A DNA stretch of 64,000 nt from Serripes groenlandicus (Eukaryota > Mollusca > Bivalvia > Cardiida > Cardiidae). The stretch covers positions 28,383,674 to 28,447,673 of the forward strand of contig JASEVX010000011.1 in NCBI GenBank assembly GCA_031761405.1. The letters run 5' to 3'. The position numbers were made by a program, and so were the translations under genes. This document shows positions 1 to 11,393 of the stretch, piece by piece. The notes under the pieces were generated by a model. That model did not search any database, was not told the DNA's origin, and saw only the letters and a list, made by a program, of their open reading frames with translations. The first letter of the stretch is position 1, and the number at the start of each line of letters is the position of its first letter.

Positions 1-1829
1 TTTCAAAAGTCGTCTGCCACAAACACAAAATGTCACATATTTTAACACCAAAATTTGGGAGAGCCTATATGGGAAATGGCTACTTCATAGCGCGTGAGGA
101 TTGTACTCAAATCAGCCGCATCAGCACCAATTCCGCATTTGGATAGTTTTAGTGTTAATTGCATAATAAGATCAATTTGCATTTTTGTGTGGTAGGTTTT
201 TGGTAATGAATCGTCATGAATTCATGATCAGACTGATCTCTTCCTCGCAAGGTTTTCCCCCTGGTACAAATCCTTTACACGACAAATTTGGGACAGAAGT
301 GAAATAGATTTTCCGAATTAATGCAAATCAATTGGTGGGTATACCGATAATCATAATATATTATATATCTCATAATTGAAATAAAACGGAATGGGGTGCA
401 AATAAGACATAATGGACAGGTTTTGACAATTAACCCTTTCCCACATACGGCAAATCTGCACCAGACAACTTTGAAACCATCTAGGCAAAACTTAGATTTT
501 GACACTATTTCAACAATTTTCAATCAGGTCACGGTCAAAACTTAGAACATCTTGCTAAATGATGGTACAATTTATGAACATAAAGTAGAAAACATTGTAG
601 AAAAAAGGATAAATTCCTTGTGAGCAATTTCTCCTTTTGTCACAATGTTTTCAAAAGTCGTCTGCTGCAGCAGCTTCAAAATGCATATTTTATAAGGAAA
701 TGGTTAACAAAATATGGACTTTACCCACCCATTGAATTGTACATTTATTGTTCATTGATAAACTTACCAGTGAACGATTGGCCGCTTTAAGATTAATGCT
801 GACTGTACGAACATTGTAGACGTGCCCACATTTTCTCTCTTGTCAGTGTTTCGGATTACGTTAACATTGAAATGCGTTTCCTTGAATTTCTGAATGCTAA
901 TCACGACAAGAGTTCACAATATTGTCGTCCACTCGAGATTGTGCTTTTGTAATCCGACAGCTTTGATTTTCAATTGCTCCATTTGCCACCATAATTCAAA
1001 CTCTTACTATCATTTATGGAGTTTTCTATGTTTTGCACTTGATAGTCAAAGTCTGTCAAGTTAAGCATCATTGAAATCGTTGTGGCAAAAAGAGAAATTG
1101 CTCATATTGAGCAATATCTGCATTTGTCACAATAAATTCAACACTTTTCAATTATCATACGATCATTTATAGAGATTTTTTATATTTTGTACTTGATAAT
1201 TTCAAAGTCATCTGCTGCAGATTTGTTTTATGTGGGAAATGGTTAAACCAAAAACAGATGTTCTGTGTCAGCATTATTTGACAAAATATAATCATAACAG
1301 GGTGTGTTTAACAAGAATAGTTTTTGGTACAAATTGAAATGTATCATAACCTCTTTATCTTTATCTTTAGTATTATATAAGTCAATTTCCATGATCAGTT
1401 TAACTATTAATCATTCACTTAAAACACTGACCCTGCCAGGTTAAATATCCTACATAAAAGTTATATCTTCAAATACCGATATCAGCATTACTGACTACAG
1501 TTTAAGTTGTTCTAATGTTTGTGGATTCAAATATATTTTTTCTTCTTTCTACATGTGCAACGAAATATTGCGGCTTCTCTTTGACGCTTTGCGTCAAACA
1601 TTCGTCTTGTATTCTTTTGGGGACAACAAGTCAAATACGTTATTAGCTGTTATACTGTTCTAGTTGGATTTTATTTGTCAGAAGAGTAACAGGACTTACT
1701 AGTCAATCATTATACTTTCGTAAATCTGAATTATGATTTCTTTTGTGTTTACAAGTTTTTAAATACATGACAGTATTCGTATTTGTTACCCTGTATTCGT
1801 GATACGTATCGTATTCACCATCTAGTGTA
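1..1829. other. Non-coding sequence, no gene seen
   Basis: No exon with plausible coding content was found. The stretch holds several copies of a dispersed repeat whose end reads like GTCTGCTGCAGATTTG followed by a variant of TATGTGGGAAAGGGTTAA. One is reversed near 425-480 and forward copies lie near 655-705 and 1195-1245. Some copies are preceded by a small palindrome pairing GAGAAATTGCTC with GAGCAATTTCTC. By collinearity with the second unit, exons 3 and 4 of the unit-A GPR157-like gene should lie just left of position 1, which would make this part of its second intron. That placement is inference. Confidence 0.5.
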
Positions 1830-3300
1830 TTCGTATTGTGTCGCAATGTTATCAACTTTATTCGTTTGTTGTTTTTGTATGGATCCTTAAAAGTTGTTTG
1901 CTGTAGATTTGCTGTATGTAGGAAACGTATCGGGAACAAAGATAAAAAACCAAAAAATCAATGTGGAATCGCAGCCAGTTGCTTGCAAAGTCTGTTGTGT
2001 GGAGTACTGGTACAAGAAAGCCAGGACACGCATGGTTTGGTGAACTGGCGGCCTTGATATGACTTACTTTTTTGTGAAAACAGTGAACATTAAACCACAG
2101 TCAATCAATGTTATGTTTACTAGTGGTTCTAGTGGTTCGGCTATGCACCCACGTCATAATATATATATAAGATAATTATAAACCAAAATTAAAGAGCATA
2201 CTTTGGCCATAAAAAAAGGATTTATAAGTAATTGACTAGACAATAATAATGTTAATGTCATGTTTCTTGCATTATCAAAACATATTTGGAATTCGTATTG
2301 CTGTCGTCTATTATTACGAACAGAAAATAATAAAGTAAAGACTTTCAGAAAATCAAGGAATACATTTATAATGAACGAGGTTAAAACATAAGGGCCAAGA
2401 TGATCCTTAATCGATCACCTGCATTATGGTAAAGAAGCAAATAGATCAGTCCTTTTCTGATGCCACCTGGCGACTGCCTTTTTCAACCAGTCAATATGAC
2501 TGGAACAAATTGTGTAAGGGGTCACATTTCTTCTAAACCCTTTCCCTATTAGAGACGGTTTCGGAGGCCTTTGCAACTGACGATTTACAATGTAGGAAAA
2601 GATTGTCGGCCCCCATGGATTTGACTAGTTTCATTTCAGAAAGCTTCATGGGTTATTGAAAAAAGAATAAAAAAAAAAAGATTCTAACACCCGTTACATA
2701 TGAACGAAAAAAACCAATTATGTTTTTTTTAGTCTTATGATGTTTACCTGTGGCGCGGCCATGTAACCTCGTCATGCTATGTTTACCCGTAGACCGGCCC
2801 TGTAACTTCACCGAGTTATGTTTACCCCATCCTTGGTACCCAGACTATTCATTAATTTATGTAAACTATTTTATATAAAAAGCATGGGTACCGAGGATGT
2901 GTTTGCCCGTGGCCGGGCCATGTATTGCCATTTAAACCGTATTGAAATATAATTAACTAAACGATGACGTCATAAAACATTCGGTTTTCCCCATATCGAT
3001 TTTGTGACAGAAGTTTGGAAGTGTTCCATTTCCACGTAATGTGATTTCTCCCGGAAGAAACCCCATATGACAAATGATTTGATTGGTTGATGTCCAGTCT
3101 GTTTGGTTGTTCCTTCTAGAGCGCTTAATTTCCAGTACGTGACTTTTGAAAATATTGTGGGGAAAAAAGGAGAAATTGAGCAATTTTCCGTTTTATCACA
3201 ACATTTTCAAATATGTTCTATATACGGACGATCATAATTGAAACGTTTTTGAATGGGTCGAAAGATTCAACCTTCACATCCATGCTAAGGGTTAAAATAT
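1830..3300. repeat. Left arm of segmental duplication, unit A
   Basis: This block matches 34505..35240 in the same orientation, for example the shared stretch around TTATCAACTTTATTCGTTT and the shared GACGTCATAAAACATTCGG near 2965 and 34910. Unit A holds extra material between about 2140 and 2940, including imperfect repeats of a TATGTTTACC(C/T)GTGG motif that are shorter in unit B. No coding exon was recognised. Confidence 0.7.
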
Positions 3301-3400
3301 ATAGTGCCTAACAGAAGTCGCTTTAAATCCACTGTGACTTCGCTGATATACTGGTTGATCTGAATGTATGCTGTTAGGATACGCATTTAGGACAACATTA

Positions 3401-3540
3401 AAAACAACATTGTGGACTCTGCGTAAAGTATCGGCCCGGGTCAGCCTACGCATGCAGCCCAGGCTAACCTGGACAGACACTGTTCGCCTCCTGCGGATTT
3501 TCTGTTTCAAGAATCATTACTCTATCCCCCTGAGACGGTC
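3401..3540 (+). repeat. GAGCCG MITE, left part only
   Basis: This is a fragment of the roughly 240-bp MITE that dominates the window. It begins in the CAACATTGTGGACTCTGCG segment and stops at CTGAGACGG. The right half and both terminal repeats are missing. The equivalent place in unit B (35335..35588) has a fuller copy. Confidence 0.8.
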
Positions 3541-3799
3541 ACATTTGTTTACATATTATATATTCGATATGTTTTACTCTTACGCCGATGTTTTTAAATC
3601 AGACTGTTAACAAATCTTGTAAACTTTTATCAGGACATGGTGAATTAGTGCTATCAAAAGCCTTTCATTGATAACTATTATTTGAATGGGAAATCGATTG
3701 GGGGAAGTCCCTAAATATTCTTTAGTTATATTGGAAAAGTGTATGGGCGCTATTTACAGTTAATCTGTTAGAAGGATTTACATCTCGTAAAAGGTAGTA

Positions 3800-3990
3800 C
3801 TATTTAATTCTGCATTATGAAATATTATAAAAACCGTTGAAAGTATTATCATTATATCAATCATTATTTGTGTTATTGTTATTAACATTATTATTATTAT
3901 TAACATTATTATTATCATTATTATCTTCACCGTGACTTTTAGTACCAAATTTTCTATCATTATTATCATCATTACCACTATCATTTGCGG
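3800..3990. repeat. (ATT)n-rich microsatellite
   Basis: Irregular ATT/ATC trinucleotide tract. The paralogous tract is at about 36425..36540. The block containing it (3540..4460) is collinear with 36110..37085. Confidence 0.75.
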
Positions 3991-4169
3991 TGTCTTTTGT
4001 TTAATTCGATGGTCTGTGTATTCGTATGACCGTCCGTCCGTCTGCACGTTAGTTTAAGTTAATGTTTAAGCTTGAGTCCATACCTCAGATACTTCTTGGC
4101 AGAAGTCAATGAAATTTCTCGCGTGCTTTTACCTGGGTGAAAATGATTTGATGGCATAGTCAAAGTTAT

Positions 4170-4463
4170 TAGTCGAGTGATTTATTGATTGATTGATTGA
4201 TTGAATGTGCCTTAACGACGTTTCAACAATTTGTTAAGCATATCACGGCGGCCAGTTTACCTACTAATGCATTTCCTAGCTTTCTCACACTAGTAATCCC
4301 ACAACATTCTTTCCAAGCAGATGGCAACATTTCCACATAGACTGTAAGCCCATTGGTGAAAGACGAATGACTTTTGTCAATTGTCGGAAAGAATGTTGGC
4401 CGAGCTGGGGTTCGAACTCACAATCCCTGGATTGACAGCCAGCGACGCTACCGACTGAATCGA
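4170..4463 (-). repeat. tRNA-derived SINE with (TCAA)n tail
   Basis: Read on the minus strand, it starts with a tRNA-like head containing an A-box-like TCGGTAGCGTCGCTGG and a B-box-like GAGTTCGAACC. It ends in a tetranucleotide tail, seen as repeated GATT on the plus strand at 4180-4205. A closely similar copy sits at the paralogous position 36778..37085, so this insertion predates the segmental duplication. Confidence 0.75.
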
Positions 4464-4470
4464 GTGAGGG

Positions 4471-4703
4471 TATCCCACGAGAAAACTAACATTGTCGACT
4501 CTGCGTAAAGTATCGACCCGGATCAGCCTAATCTTACCGCGCAGGCTACACCGGACAAACTCTTTTCGAACTACTCTATACCTCTATCCCCTTGAGACGG
4601 AATGTGTCGGTCCGGATTAGCCTGTGCGGACTGCACAGGCTGATCTGGACCTATACATTACGCAGAGTCCATAATGTTGGTTTTCTCGAAGAACGGCTCA
4701 TAT
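4471..4703 (+). repeat. GAGCCG MITE
   Basis: Near full-length copy. The left end is degraded to CCCACGAGAAAAC and the right end reads TTTTCTCGAAGAACGGCTCA. It contains the internal arms with CTGCGCGG-like spacing that pair with each other. The paralogous copy is 37132..37388. Confidence 0.85.
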
Positions 4704-4803
4704 GTTCTTTCCGCTGATTGACTAGCGCCAGTCGTCGTACATCACAGAGTTAACTAGCCAGGGTAGCATGCTGTGGCACGCCAGAAAACACATGTAATGT
4801 GAA

Positions 4804-5284
4804 CTGGTCGCTGTGATACGATCGGAATACGTTTGAAACGGCGTTTACGTTCAATCATTCCGCTGGTACCAGTCTAGGAGTTTCTTTCGTATTCAAACCC
4901 AGTAAAGTTTCACATTGGCTTTCACCTTGATGGCGTTAATTGAATGTCGCATTATTGTTATGATATTGACCTATTGTGTTCAAAGAGTATCTCTCTTATG
5001 ACTATATTAAACCCTATATTATGGGTATTTAAAAGAACGATTCTTTTGAGTACCCACAACATAGGGTTTGGTGGTCAAATAAGGTCATGAGGATGTGAAA
5101 TACAATACTAATCTTATAAAGAGGTCTGGTTTCAGTATATAAGTTTATATCTCCGATACTGTCGAATGTCAGTTTGTGCCAAATTGCGGCAAACGTCGTT
5201 TGCGGGAAATCGGGTCGAAAAATGAACGTTAAAAATGCGACAATTATGTGTTTTAAATAGTAATTTGTCCCTTTCAGAAAACCA
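4804..5284. other. Unit-A-specific spacer with imperfect hairpin
   Basis: This stretch has no counterpart in unit B, which passes directly from one MITE to the next near 37500. An imperfect stem-loop spans 5009..5069: AAACCCTATATTATGGGTA pairs with TACCCACAACATAGGGTTT around a short AAAAGAA/TTCTTTT inner stem. It could be a small fold-back element. No gene was seen. Confidence 0.5.
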
Positions 5285-5449
5285 AAGACTCTTTTCGCCT
5301 CCTTGGGATTTTCTGTTTCAGGAATAATTTCTCTAGACCTCTATCCCCCTGAGACGGAAAGTGTCGGCCCGGATTATTAGTATGCGTTGACTGCACAGGC
5401 TGATATGGGTCGATACATTACACAGGTTTTCTCCTTGGACGGCTCATAT
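5285..5449 (+). repeat. GAGCCG MITE, right part
   Basis: Fragment running from the ACTCTTTTCGCCTCC segment to the terminal GGACGGCTCATAT. The left terminal repeat is missing. It corresponds to 37503..37604 in unit B. Confidence 0.8.
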
Positions 5450-5522
5450 CTATTCAGTACTGTTTGATAAGATAACCCCCGATGCAAGAAGCTGTTATTC
5501 TGACTGTCTTTGTTTTTATCCA

Positions 5523-5740
5523 ATTCTCTCTTTCAGCGACAATGGCAATATTGAGTTGTGTGCAAGCAATCAGATTCAGGTGAGTCAGCTCGTAACGAGC
5601 TATCTCAAATGAATTCAGCATTGAATGCCTTTTAGTAATCAAAATAATTAAGCCAAAACTCTTATTACAAGGCAGATGGAGTCGCTGATTTTGAACATGG
5701 AATGGTCTACTTTAGGGAATTCGACCATGAAAGAGATTAA
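5523..5740 (+). repeat. CTTTCAGCG MITE upstream of TLR copy A
   Basis: About 215-bp element whose ends resemble CTCTTTCAGCG on the left and its reverse complement on the right. It has a central palindrome, CAGCTCGTAACGAGCT. It ends about 165 bp before the TLR start codon. The paralogous copy 37953..38167 lies the same distance before TLR copy B, so it was present before the duplication and may sit in the promoter or 5' intron. Confidence 0.8.
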
Positions 5741-5845
5741 TTAGTGTAACATCTTTGTTGCATATATATACATATCTAATTATTGCAGTTCTATCATTAC
5801 AATCCACTGTTCAATACAAAATACTGACTTTTAATTTTACATTGT

Positions 5846-5883
5846 TTCCCATATTTTCTCATATCATGCCTCCTATTTTGTAG
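5846..5883 (+). other. Probable 3' splice site in TLR 5' UTR
   Basis: A pyrimidine-rich run ends in TATTTTGTAG followed by GGTAGGACTAAC, 22 nt before the start codon. The sequence is almost unchanged in unit B (ending at 38311). This suggests the coding exon is preceded by a 5' UTR intron, so the transcription start is further upstream than the open frame shows. RNA evidence is needed to confirm this. Confidence 0.5.
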
Positions 5884-5905
5884 GGTAGGACTAACATCCT
5901 TCAGA

Positions 5906-8188
5906 ATGTTACAGATAACCGGACTATTAGGTCCATCGCTAGTAGTGTGCATGGTAATGACGGGCATCTATTGTCAGAACACAACATTGCCTGGTTACAC
6001 AACATGGGACGTGCCATCTTCAGACAGAGATGACATGTTCTGCCCGGATACGTGTATCCTGGACGGAGAATACGACAGATGCTGTGGCTGTCAAGGCAAA
6101 CCCTGCTGGGAAATCAACGCCACAGCGTGTGGTGTTACTGTCGGGTACCTCTCCCTGAAATTCATTGACATCTTTGGGGCTACAGTGGTTATTGATAACA
6201 CTGGAAACAACGTTGATCTTCACATTCTAGAACATACGAACGGTAAAATGGTCGAGTTGCCAACAAACATCTGTGAATTCAATGATACACTCACTAAATT
6301 AGATCTCAGCTATAATCGTATTGAGAACGCAGATGCGGTGAAGTGTTTGACAAAGCTGGACACTCTTTTGTTGAACAATAACCTGATAACAAGCATCAGT
6401 AATTCAACGTTGTCAGAAATGACAATTCTCAGAGTCTTGTCTCTGGCCAATAATGATATAAAGGTCTTGGAACCCAATACTATTTCCGTCCCTAACGCAA
6501 GCATATTCTTTGTGGACTTTTCAAACAACACACTGGAATCTACAGATGTTACCAATTTCTTTCGCGAAGGACATTTTTGTGACCTTGACTACTCGAGTTG
6601 TGATCTTGGAACCATAACAAACAAAAATGACTTTAAAGCTAACTTGAGTGTAGAATATGGGCCGGGTGAACTGTATTTAAGTAATTCCAATATTGGACAA
6701 TTTTTTGACTTTACCACAATAGGTATTACAGACTACGCCGAGATTGCTCTTTTTGTAAAAGGTCAAATTCACATAGATGCTGGATCTATACACTGTGATT
6801 GTAGTATATACCCCCTATTCAAAGGACTGGGTGACGACATTTTTGATTACTGGCCAGATTTAGGTAAAACAGGCGCCGACTTCTTGTGTCTGAGTCCGCC
6901 ACATATGGTCGGGGTTAAACTGAAGGACTATTACAATGACGGAAAGTTTGATAACCTAACGTGTAACATTGTGGAGAACTACACGGATATGTGTATCTGC
7001 ACGGATAAACCGAGTGAGAATTTGGTCATCGTCGATTGTCGGAATAGGAGTCTTCTCTCCCTCCCTGAAAGGCTTCCGACGGGACGTTTCAACACTCTTG
7101 ATGTGAAATTACTTTTGGACGGTAATTTTATCACGCAGATCGATGACCGTCCTTATCTCGATAGAATTCGAGTGCTTCAAATGCCGGATAACGATATCGA
7201 TTTTATTCAAAGCTATATTATAACTTACTTTACCAATACGGAAATCGATATACGGGATCAGAAGTTATCGAGTCTTCCAAAAACTTTTTTGTACATCGAT
7301 CCTAACAATGTAATCTTCGGCGATCACGCTGTATCATGTGACTGTGACAATCTGTGGATAGGAAATTGGATCCGTGCTCATGACGCGACAAATCGATTAT
7401 ACTGTGATGCCAAAGGGGAACGCATTTATGCAGAGTATGTCTCTGACGACCGTCTAGACTGCTTCGTTAAACAGAATAACATCTTGAAATATATTGCAAT
7501 AGCTTTGGCAGTTTTTCTATCATTTCTTCTTCTTATCATTCTAACATTAAAACTTAATACTGAACTTTGGCTTCTCATGCGAAGGTACAAGAAAACAAAG
7601 AGGTCTGGAAGTCCAGCTGTCTTTATATCCATGTGTGATGAGAACGATGAGGTATTTCGCTTTGTTCACTATTCTGTTAGACCTGCATTAAGACATCTGC
7701 AAATTAAAGTGACCGTACCGTGGTATGATTTCGCAATTGGTGGAGAGTTCGATAAAGATCTTAGCGAAGCGGTAACAACGAGTGATGTGTTCGTGGTCTT
7801 TCTGTGTGATACGTACCTGGATGACATAGCTTCTATGGCAGAATTTAATGCTATATGGAACGCGTTTGTGAAGGACATGTCCAAAGACATTATCCTTATA
7901 AATTGGGATGGTCTCAAATCGAGGGAGGTTAGAGACAAACGAATGAGAGCTATGTGCCGCACTGGTTATGCAATGGAATTCGACGATCATGACGTTCGAA
8001 TGATGAAACGCATTGCCATGAAAACATATCCAGAATTAAATGTTGATGATATACCCGATAAATATCTAATGTGTTCTCAAGACACGAATCAACAACAAGT
8101 AGAGCAAGCATCAAAAGAACGAAATCAGCATCAACAAGAGTCTGCTGATAACAGCTGTTACGTCCATATGTCTGTCTCATCAAGGTGA
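5906..8188 (+). CDS. Toll-like receptor (LRR-TM-TIR), copy A, truncated tail
   Basis: Type I receptor of 760 residues, predicted to bind ligand outside the cell and recruit TIR adaptors inside. A signal peptide spans residues 1-23. A Cys-rich start (46-75) leads into leucine-rich repeats (about 125-215). A first C-terminal cap lies at 297-353 (CDCS onward), followed by a second Cys-rich N-cap (363-378), short LRRs and a second cap (478-519). The transmembrane helix is 526-548 and the TIR domain about 569-712. Two cap clusters make it a multiple-cysteine-cluster TLR. TIR box 1 is divergent (PAVFISMCDEN), the BB loop reads YDFAIGG with Ile where Pro is usual, and no FW box 3 is visible. A 4-bp GTCT duplication near 8171 ends the protein at SVSSR, whereas related copies continue. 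One coding exon; the ATG follows the probable splice site at 5883. Confidence 0.9.
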   Translation: MLQITGLLGPSLVVCMVMTGIYCQNTTLPGYTTWDVPSSDRDDMFCPDTCILDGEYDRCCGCQGKPCWEINATACGVTVGYLSLKFIDIFGATVVIDNTGNNVDLHILEHTNGKMVELPTNICEFNDTLTKLDLSYNRIENADAVKCLTKLDTLLLNNNLITSISNSTLSEMTILRVLSLANNDIKVLEPNTISVPNASIFFVDFSNNTLESTDVTNFFREGHFCDLDYSSCDLGTITNKNDFKANLSVEYGPGELYLSNSNIGQFFDFTTIGITDYAEIALFVKGQIHIDAGSIHCDCSIYPLFKGLGDDIFDYWPDLGKTGADFLCLSPPHMVGVKLKDYYNDGKFDNLTCNIVENYTDMCICTDKPSENLVIVDCRNRSLLSLPERLPTGRFNTLDVKLLLDGNFITQIDDRPYLDRIRVLQMPDNDIDFIQSYIITYFTNTEIDIRDQKLSSLPKTFLYIDPNNVIFGDHAVSCDCDNLWIGNWIRAHDATNRLYCDAKGERIYAEYVSDDRLDCFVKQNNILKYIAIALAVFLSFLLLIILTLKLNTELWLLMRRYKKTKRSGSPAVFISMCDENDEVFRFVHYSVRPALRHLQIKVTVPWYDFAIGGEFDKDLSEAVTTSDVFVVFLCDTYLDDIASMAEFNAIWNAFVKDMSKDIILINWDGLKSREVRDKRMRAMCRTGYAMEFDDHDVRMMKRIAMKTYPELNVDDIPDKYLMCSQDTNQQQVEQASKERNQHQQESADNSCYVHMSVSSR

Positions 8189-8340
8189 TGTTTCATACTA
8201 TGATAATACACCGCGAGGGATAGGGGTAATGCGTCAGTCGGTGGACCAACGGTTAGAATGTTTGTTCGAACGAGCCTAGGAAAATTCATTTAAAAATGCC
8301 ATTTACATAGATCATAGGTCTAGATGAGGTAGAGTAATTG

Positions 8341-8560
8341 TCTGTCTGTCTGTCTGTCTGTCTTTCTGTCTGTCTGGATGTATGTCTATCTATCTATGTA
8401 TCTTGTACTATCCCTGTCTCTGTCTCTCACTCTTTGTTTCTTTCTGCCTCACTCTGTATCGCTCTCTCTCTCACTCGCTCTAACTCTGTATATCTGTCTC
8501 CATCTCTTTCTGTCTCTTTATCTCTTTATCTATCTGTTTGTCTGTCTCTCAGTTTTCTAT
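8341..8560 (+). repeat. TCTG/CT microsatellite
   Basis: Compound (TCTG)n, (TC)n and TCTA tract directly 3' of TLR copy A. Equivalent tracts follow the TLR fragment (11362..11585) and TLR copy B (41055..41280). Open frames here encode only Ser, Leu, Val and Cys runs and are not genes. Confidence 0.95.
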
Positions 8561-8940
8561 TTATTTTAAATTGCAAATTAGCAAAATCGATTGAAGAATG
8601 TTCATATTTATTCATAAGAATTTGTTTAGAATAGTCCAAAAAGAGCGCACTATGTAACCAGTTAACTTAAATGCCTACTACTAATATGAAGCTTTCAAAA
8701 TGTTACAATCATCATTGTTAACATAGTCAAAAGGAAAGAAGTGTCATTTTAATCATCTTTTTCCAGAAGTTTAACAGGATATAGTAATGTAGCTCATACA
8801 TACAGATCATTTATATATTGTTATTGTTAAAACCATTATCGTAAAATCCTTTTATAAATAGGTTCAAAACATCTATCAATATAGTTAGTCTTAAACGGAT
8901 ATTATTAAAGCTACTTTCCAACATTGTTTTCAAATCGAAA

Positions 8941-9140
<200 letters not shown>

Positions 9141-9754
9141 ACAGTATTCATGGTATATGCCTAAGAGAAAGCATTTCTTAGGTTGTATTGACAGAGCGAC
9201 GACTAATTCGAAGAAGTAAGCGAAATATGCACAAGTCGCAAACATATCTTTAAATACTGTGATTAAAAGTTATCCTTATTTGCTATAATCAACTTCAAGC
9301 AATACAATACACGTTCTTGAACACCATTGAGGCTGTGCATGAGAAAATGTACACGTTGTGTAGGTTCAGATCATCATGTCCACCTGTTTAGTCTTATCAG
9401 AATCTACACAAGTTGACAGTCCATTCTAGCAAGTTTGTGCATGTAAAATGTGAAACAGTGTAGATCAAGACCAGACTGTGCGGTTGCCACAGGTTACTCC
9501 GGTTATATACAGTTCATGAAAATAGACTTAGATCGGCTCATTCATTTGTAAATAATACGGACCAAGATCAGCATAAAATTTCACGAAATATAATTTCTGA
9601 GAAAAGTTTAAGTTGTTAAATATGAGCATATTTTTTCATTTCCCCTTTTCTGTATTAATTACCCTGCAATTAAAGACCACCTGTGATCAAAGACCATATT
9701 GCTCACTTCCCATAGATGATCTTTAAATACAGGTTTGAGTGTATATATATATAT

Positions 9755-9985
9755 ATGAACCGTTCCACGAGAAAACCCTGCGTAAACTCTGCAGTCTGCA
9801 CAGGCTAATCCGGGTCGACATATTCCGTCTCAGGGGATAGAGGTATAGAGTAGTGATTCCTGAAACAGAAAATCCGCAGGAGGCCAACATTGTCTGTCCG
9901 GATTAGCGTGCGAGGCATGTTTAGGCTGATCTGGGTCGAAACTTTACGCAAAGGGGTGGATCTGTCGCTAATGAACGGTTAGCCG
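9755..9985 (+). repeat. GAGCCG MITE
   Basis: Left end ATGAACCGTTCCACGAG. The right end is decayed to a GAACGGTT remnant. Its tandem-duplicate partner is 13090..13340. Confidence 0.8.
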
Positions 9986-10508
9986 AACATTGTTTTATGT
10001 TATATCCCGTAGTTCTGTGTTAACTGTACATATTCGTTTGGTTTCTATAAACAGCATCTTATCCTGGGCGCATTATAGTTCACTTTTCTTAAATCATGGA
10101 ATCATTAATTGAAAAGTGTCTGATAGTTGTAATCTATCTTATTTGTGTGTTTTTTTTGTATTTTTGTGTAGTATTGTTTTACTTTGATTGTTGTTTAATG
10201 GGTTGTAGGTTTTACTTTCGCACATACAGTACCTGTATTAAAATGATTTAATTAAATGTGATGTTCTTTTATAATAAAAATAAGAAATTGTATTACTACT
10301 AATATTTGTTCCGGAATATTGATTTATATGAGAAGGGCATTAACACAAGTCATATAACTACAATTTAAAATCCGATGACCATGAATATTGAAATATGTCA
10401 GTCAAACCAAACACAAAGGATAACACTAAACAGCTAAATAAAACCACTGTGGTCCATGACAGAATATACCTGTAACCGGGGCAAAACTATTATCTTAAAC
10501 ATCTAATG

Positions 10509-10871
10509 TTGCCCTCACACCATAGCGATCACCAGTTGCGTATGGTTGCGAATAAAACATAGTGGTCATAAGTTCCGAACGCAACTCACACGCAACTAAT
10601 AGGTTTAATAGGTGTGAAGTACGCAACAAGCACGAAGGTGATCGCTGACACACGCAGAGTAAGTTCGGACATTTTGAACATATTCAATAATTCTCTGCAA
10701 ATGCCTGCGATCAATTTTTTTACGCAACAGGGACGCTACGCACGCAACACGATCGCAACAGGTACGCAACTCAAAGGTTCAGCACGCAACTCACACGCAA
10801 CTCACGTATACAAATATATTGTTGCACGCAACTCATAAGTTTCAGAATACGCTATGTCGTGAGGGCACCAT
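10509..10871. mobile_element. Heptamer-rich TIR element (MITE-like)
   Basis: About 360 bp bounded by inverted ends: TTGCCCTCACACCATAGCG on the left and the reverse complement of TGGTGCCCTCACGACATAGCG on the right. The interior holds many copies of ACGCAAC or its complement GTTGCG. No coding capacity. It is absent from the second tandem unit, so either it inserted after that duplication or the second unit lost it. Clusters of a short word next to terminal repeats may be transposase-binding sites; that is inference. Confidence 0.65.
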
Positions 10872-10978
10872 AAGACACTTTTCATGTTAAAGCTTAAACC
10901 CCTTTAAAGATATGTCGAAATGGCAAAAGTAGCACGTGCACGTTTATACTTACAAGGCACGTTACAAACAGTGTATTG

Positions 10979-11297
10979 CCGTACTGGTTATGCAATGGAA
11001 TTCGAAGATCATGACGTTCGAATGATGAAACGCATTGCCATGAAAACATGTCCAGAATTAAATATTGATGATATACCCGAGAAATATCTAATGTGTTCTC
11101 AAGACACGAATCAACAACAAGTAGAGCAAGCATCAAAAGAACGAAATCAGCATCAACAAGAGTCTGCTGATAACAGCTGTTACGTCCATATGTCTCATCA
11201 AGGTGATGTTTCATACTATGATAATACACCGCGAGGGATAGGGGTAACGCGTCAGTCGGTGGACCAACGGTTAGAATGTTTGTTCGAACGAGCCTAG
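10979..11297 (+). pseudogene. TLR 3' fragment (TIR end plus tail)
   Basis: This fragment encodes the last part of a TIR domain (CRTGYAMEFEDHDVRMM onward) and the cytoplasmic tail of the same TLR family. It is fused upstream to unrelated sequence, so the frame open from 10920 begins outside the gene. It has no signal peptide, LRR, membrane helix or TIR core. Unlike copy A it lacks the 4-bp GTCT duplication, so the tail continues as SHQGDVSYYDN and ends at 11297. It arose from the local tandem duplication and is very unlikely to make a receptor. Confidence 0.85.
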
Positions 11298-11360
11298 GAA
11301 AATTCATTTAGAAATGCCGTTTACATAGATCATAGGTCTAGATGAGGGAGAGTAATCATC

Positions 11361-11361
<1 letters not shown>

Positions 11362-11393
<32 letters not shown>

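Noticed and set aside
5454..5642. Small minus-strand protein upstream of the TLR (also 37882..38070)
   Set aside because: It is the reverse reading of the CTTTCAGCG MITE and is conserved only because the segment is duplicated.
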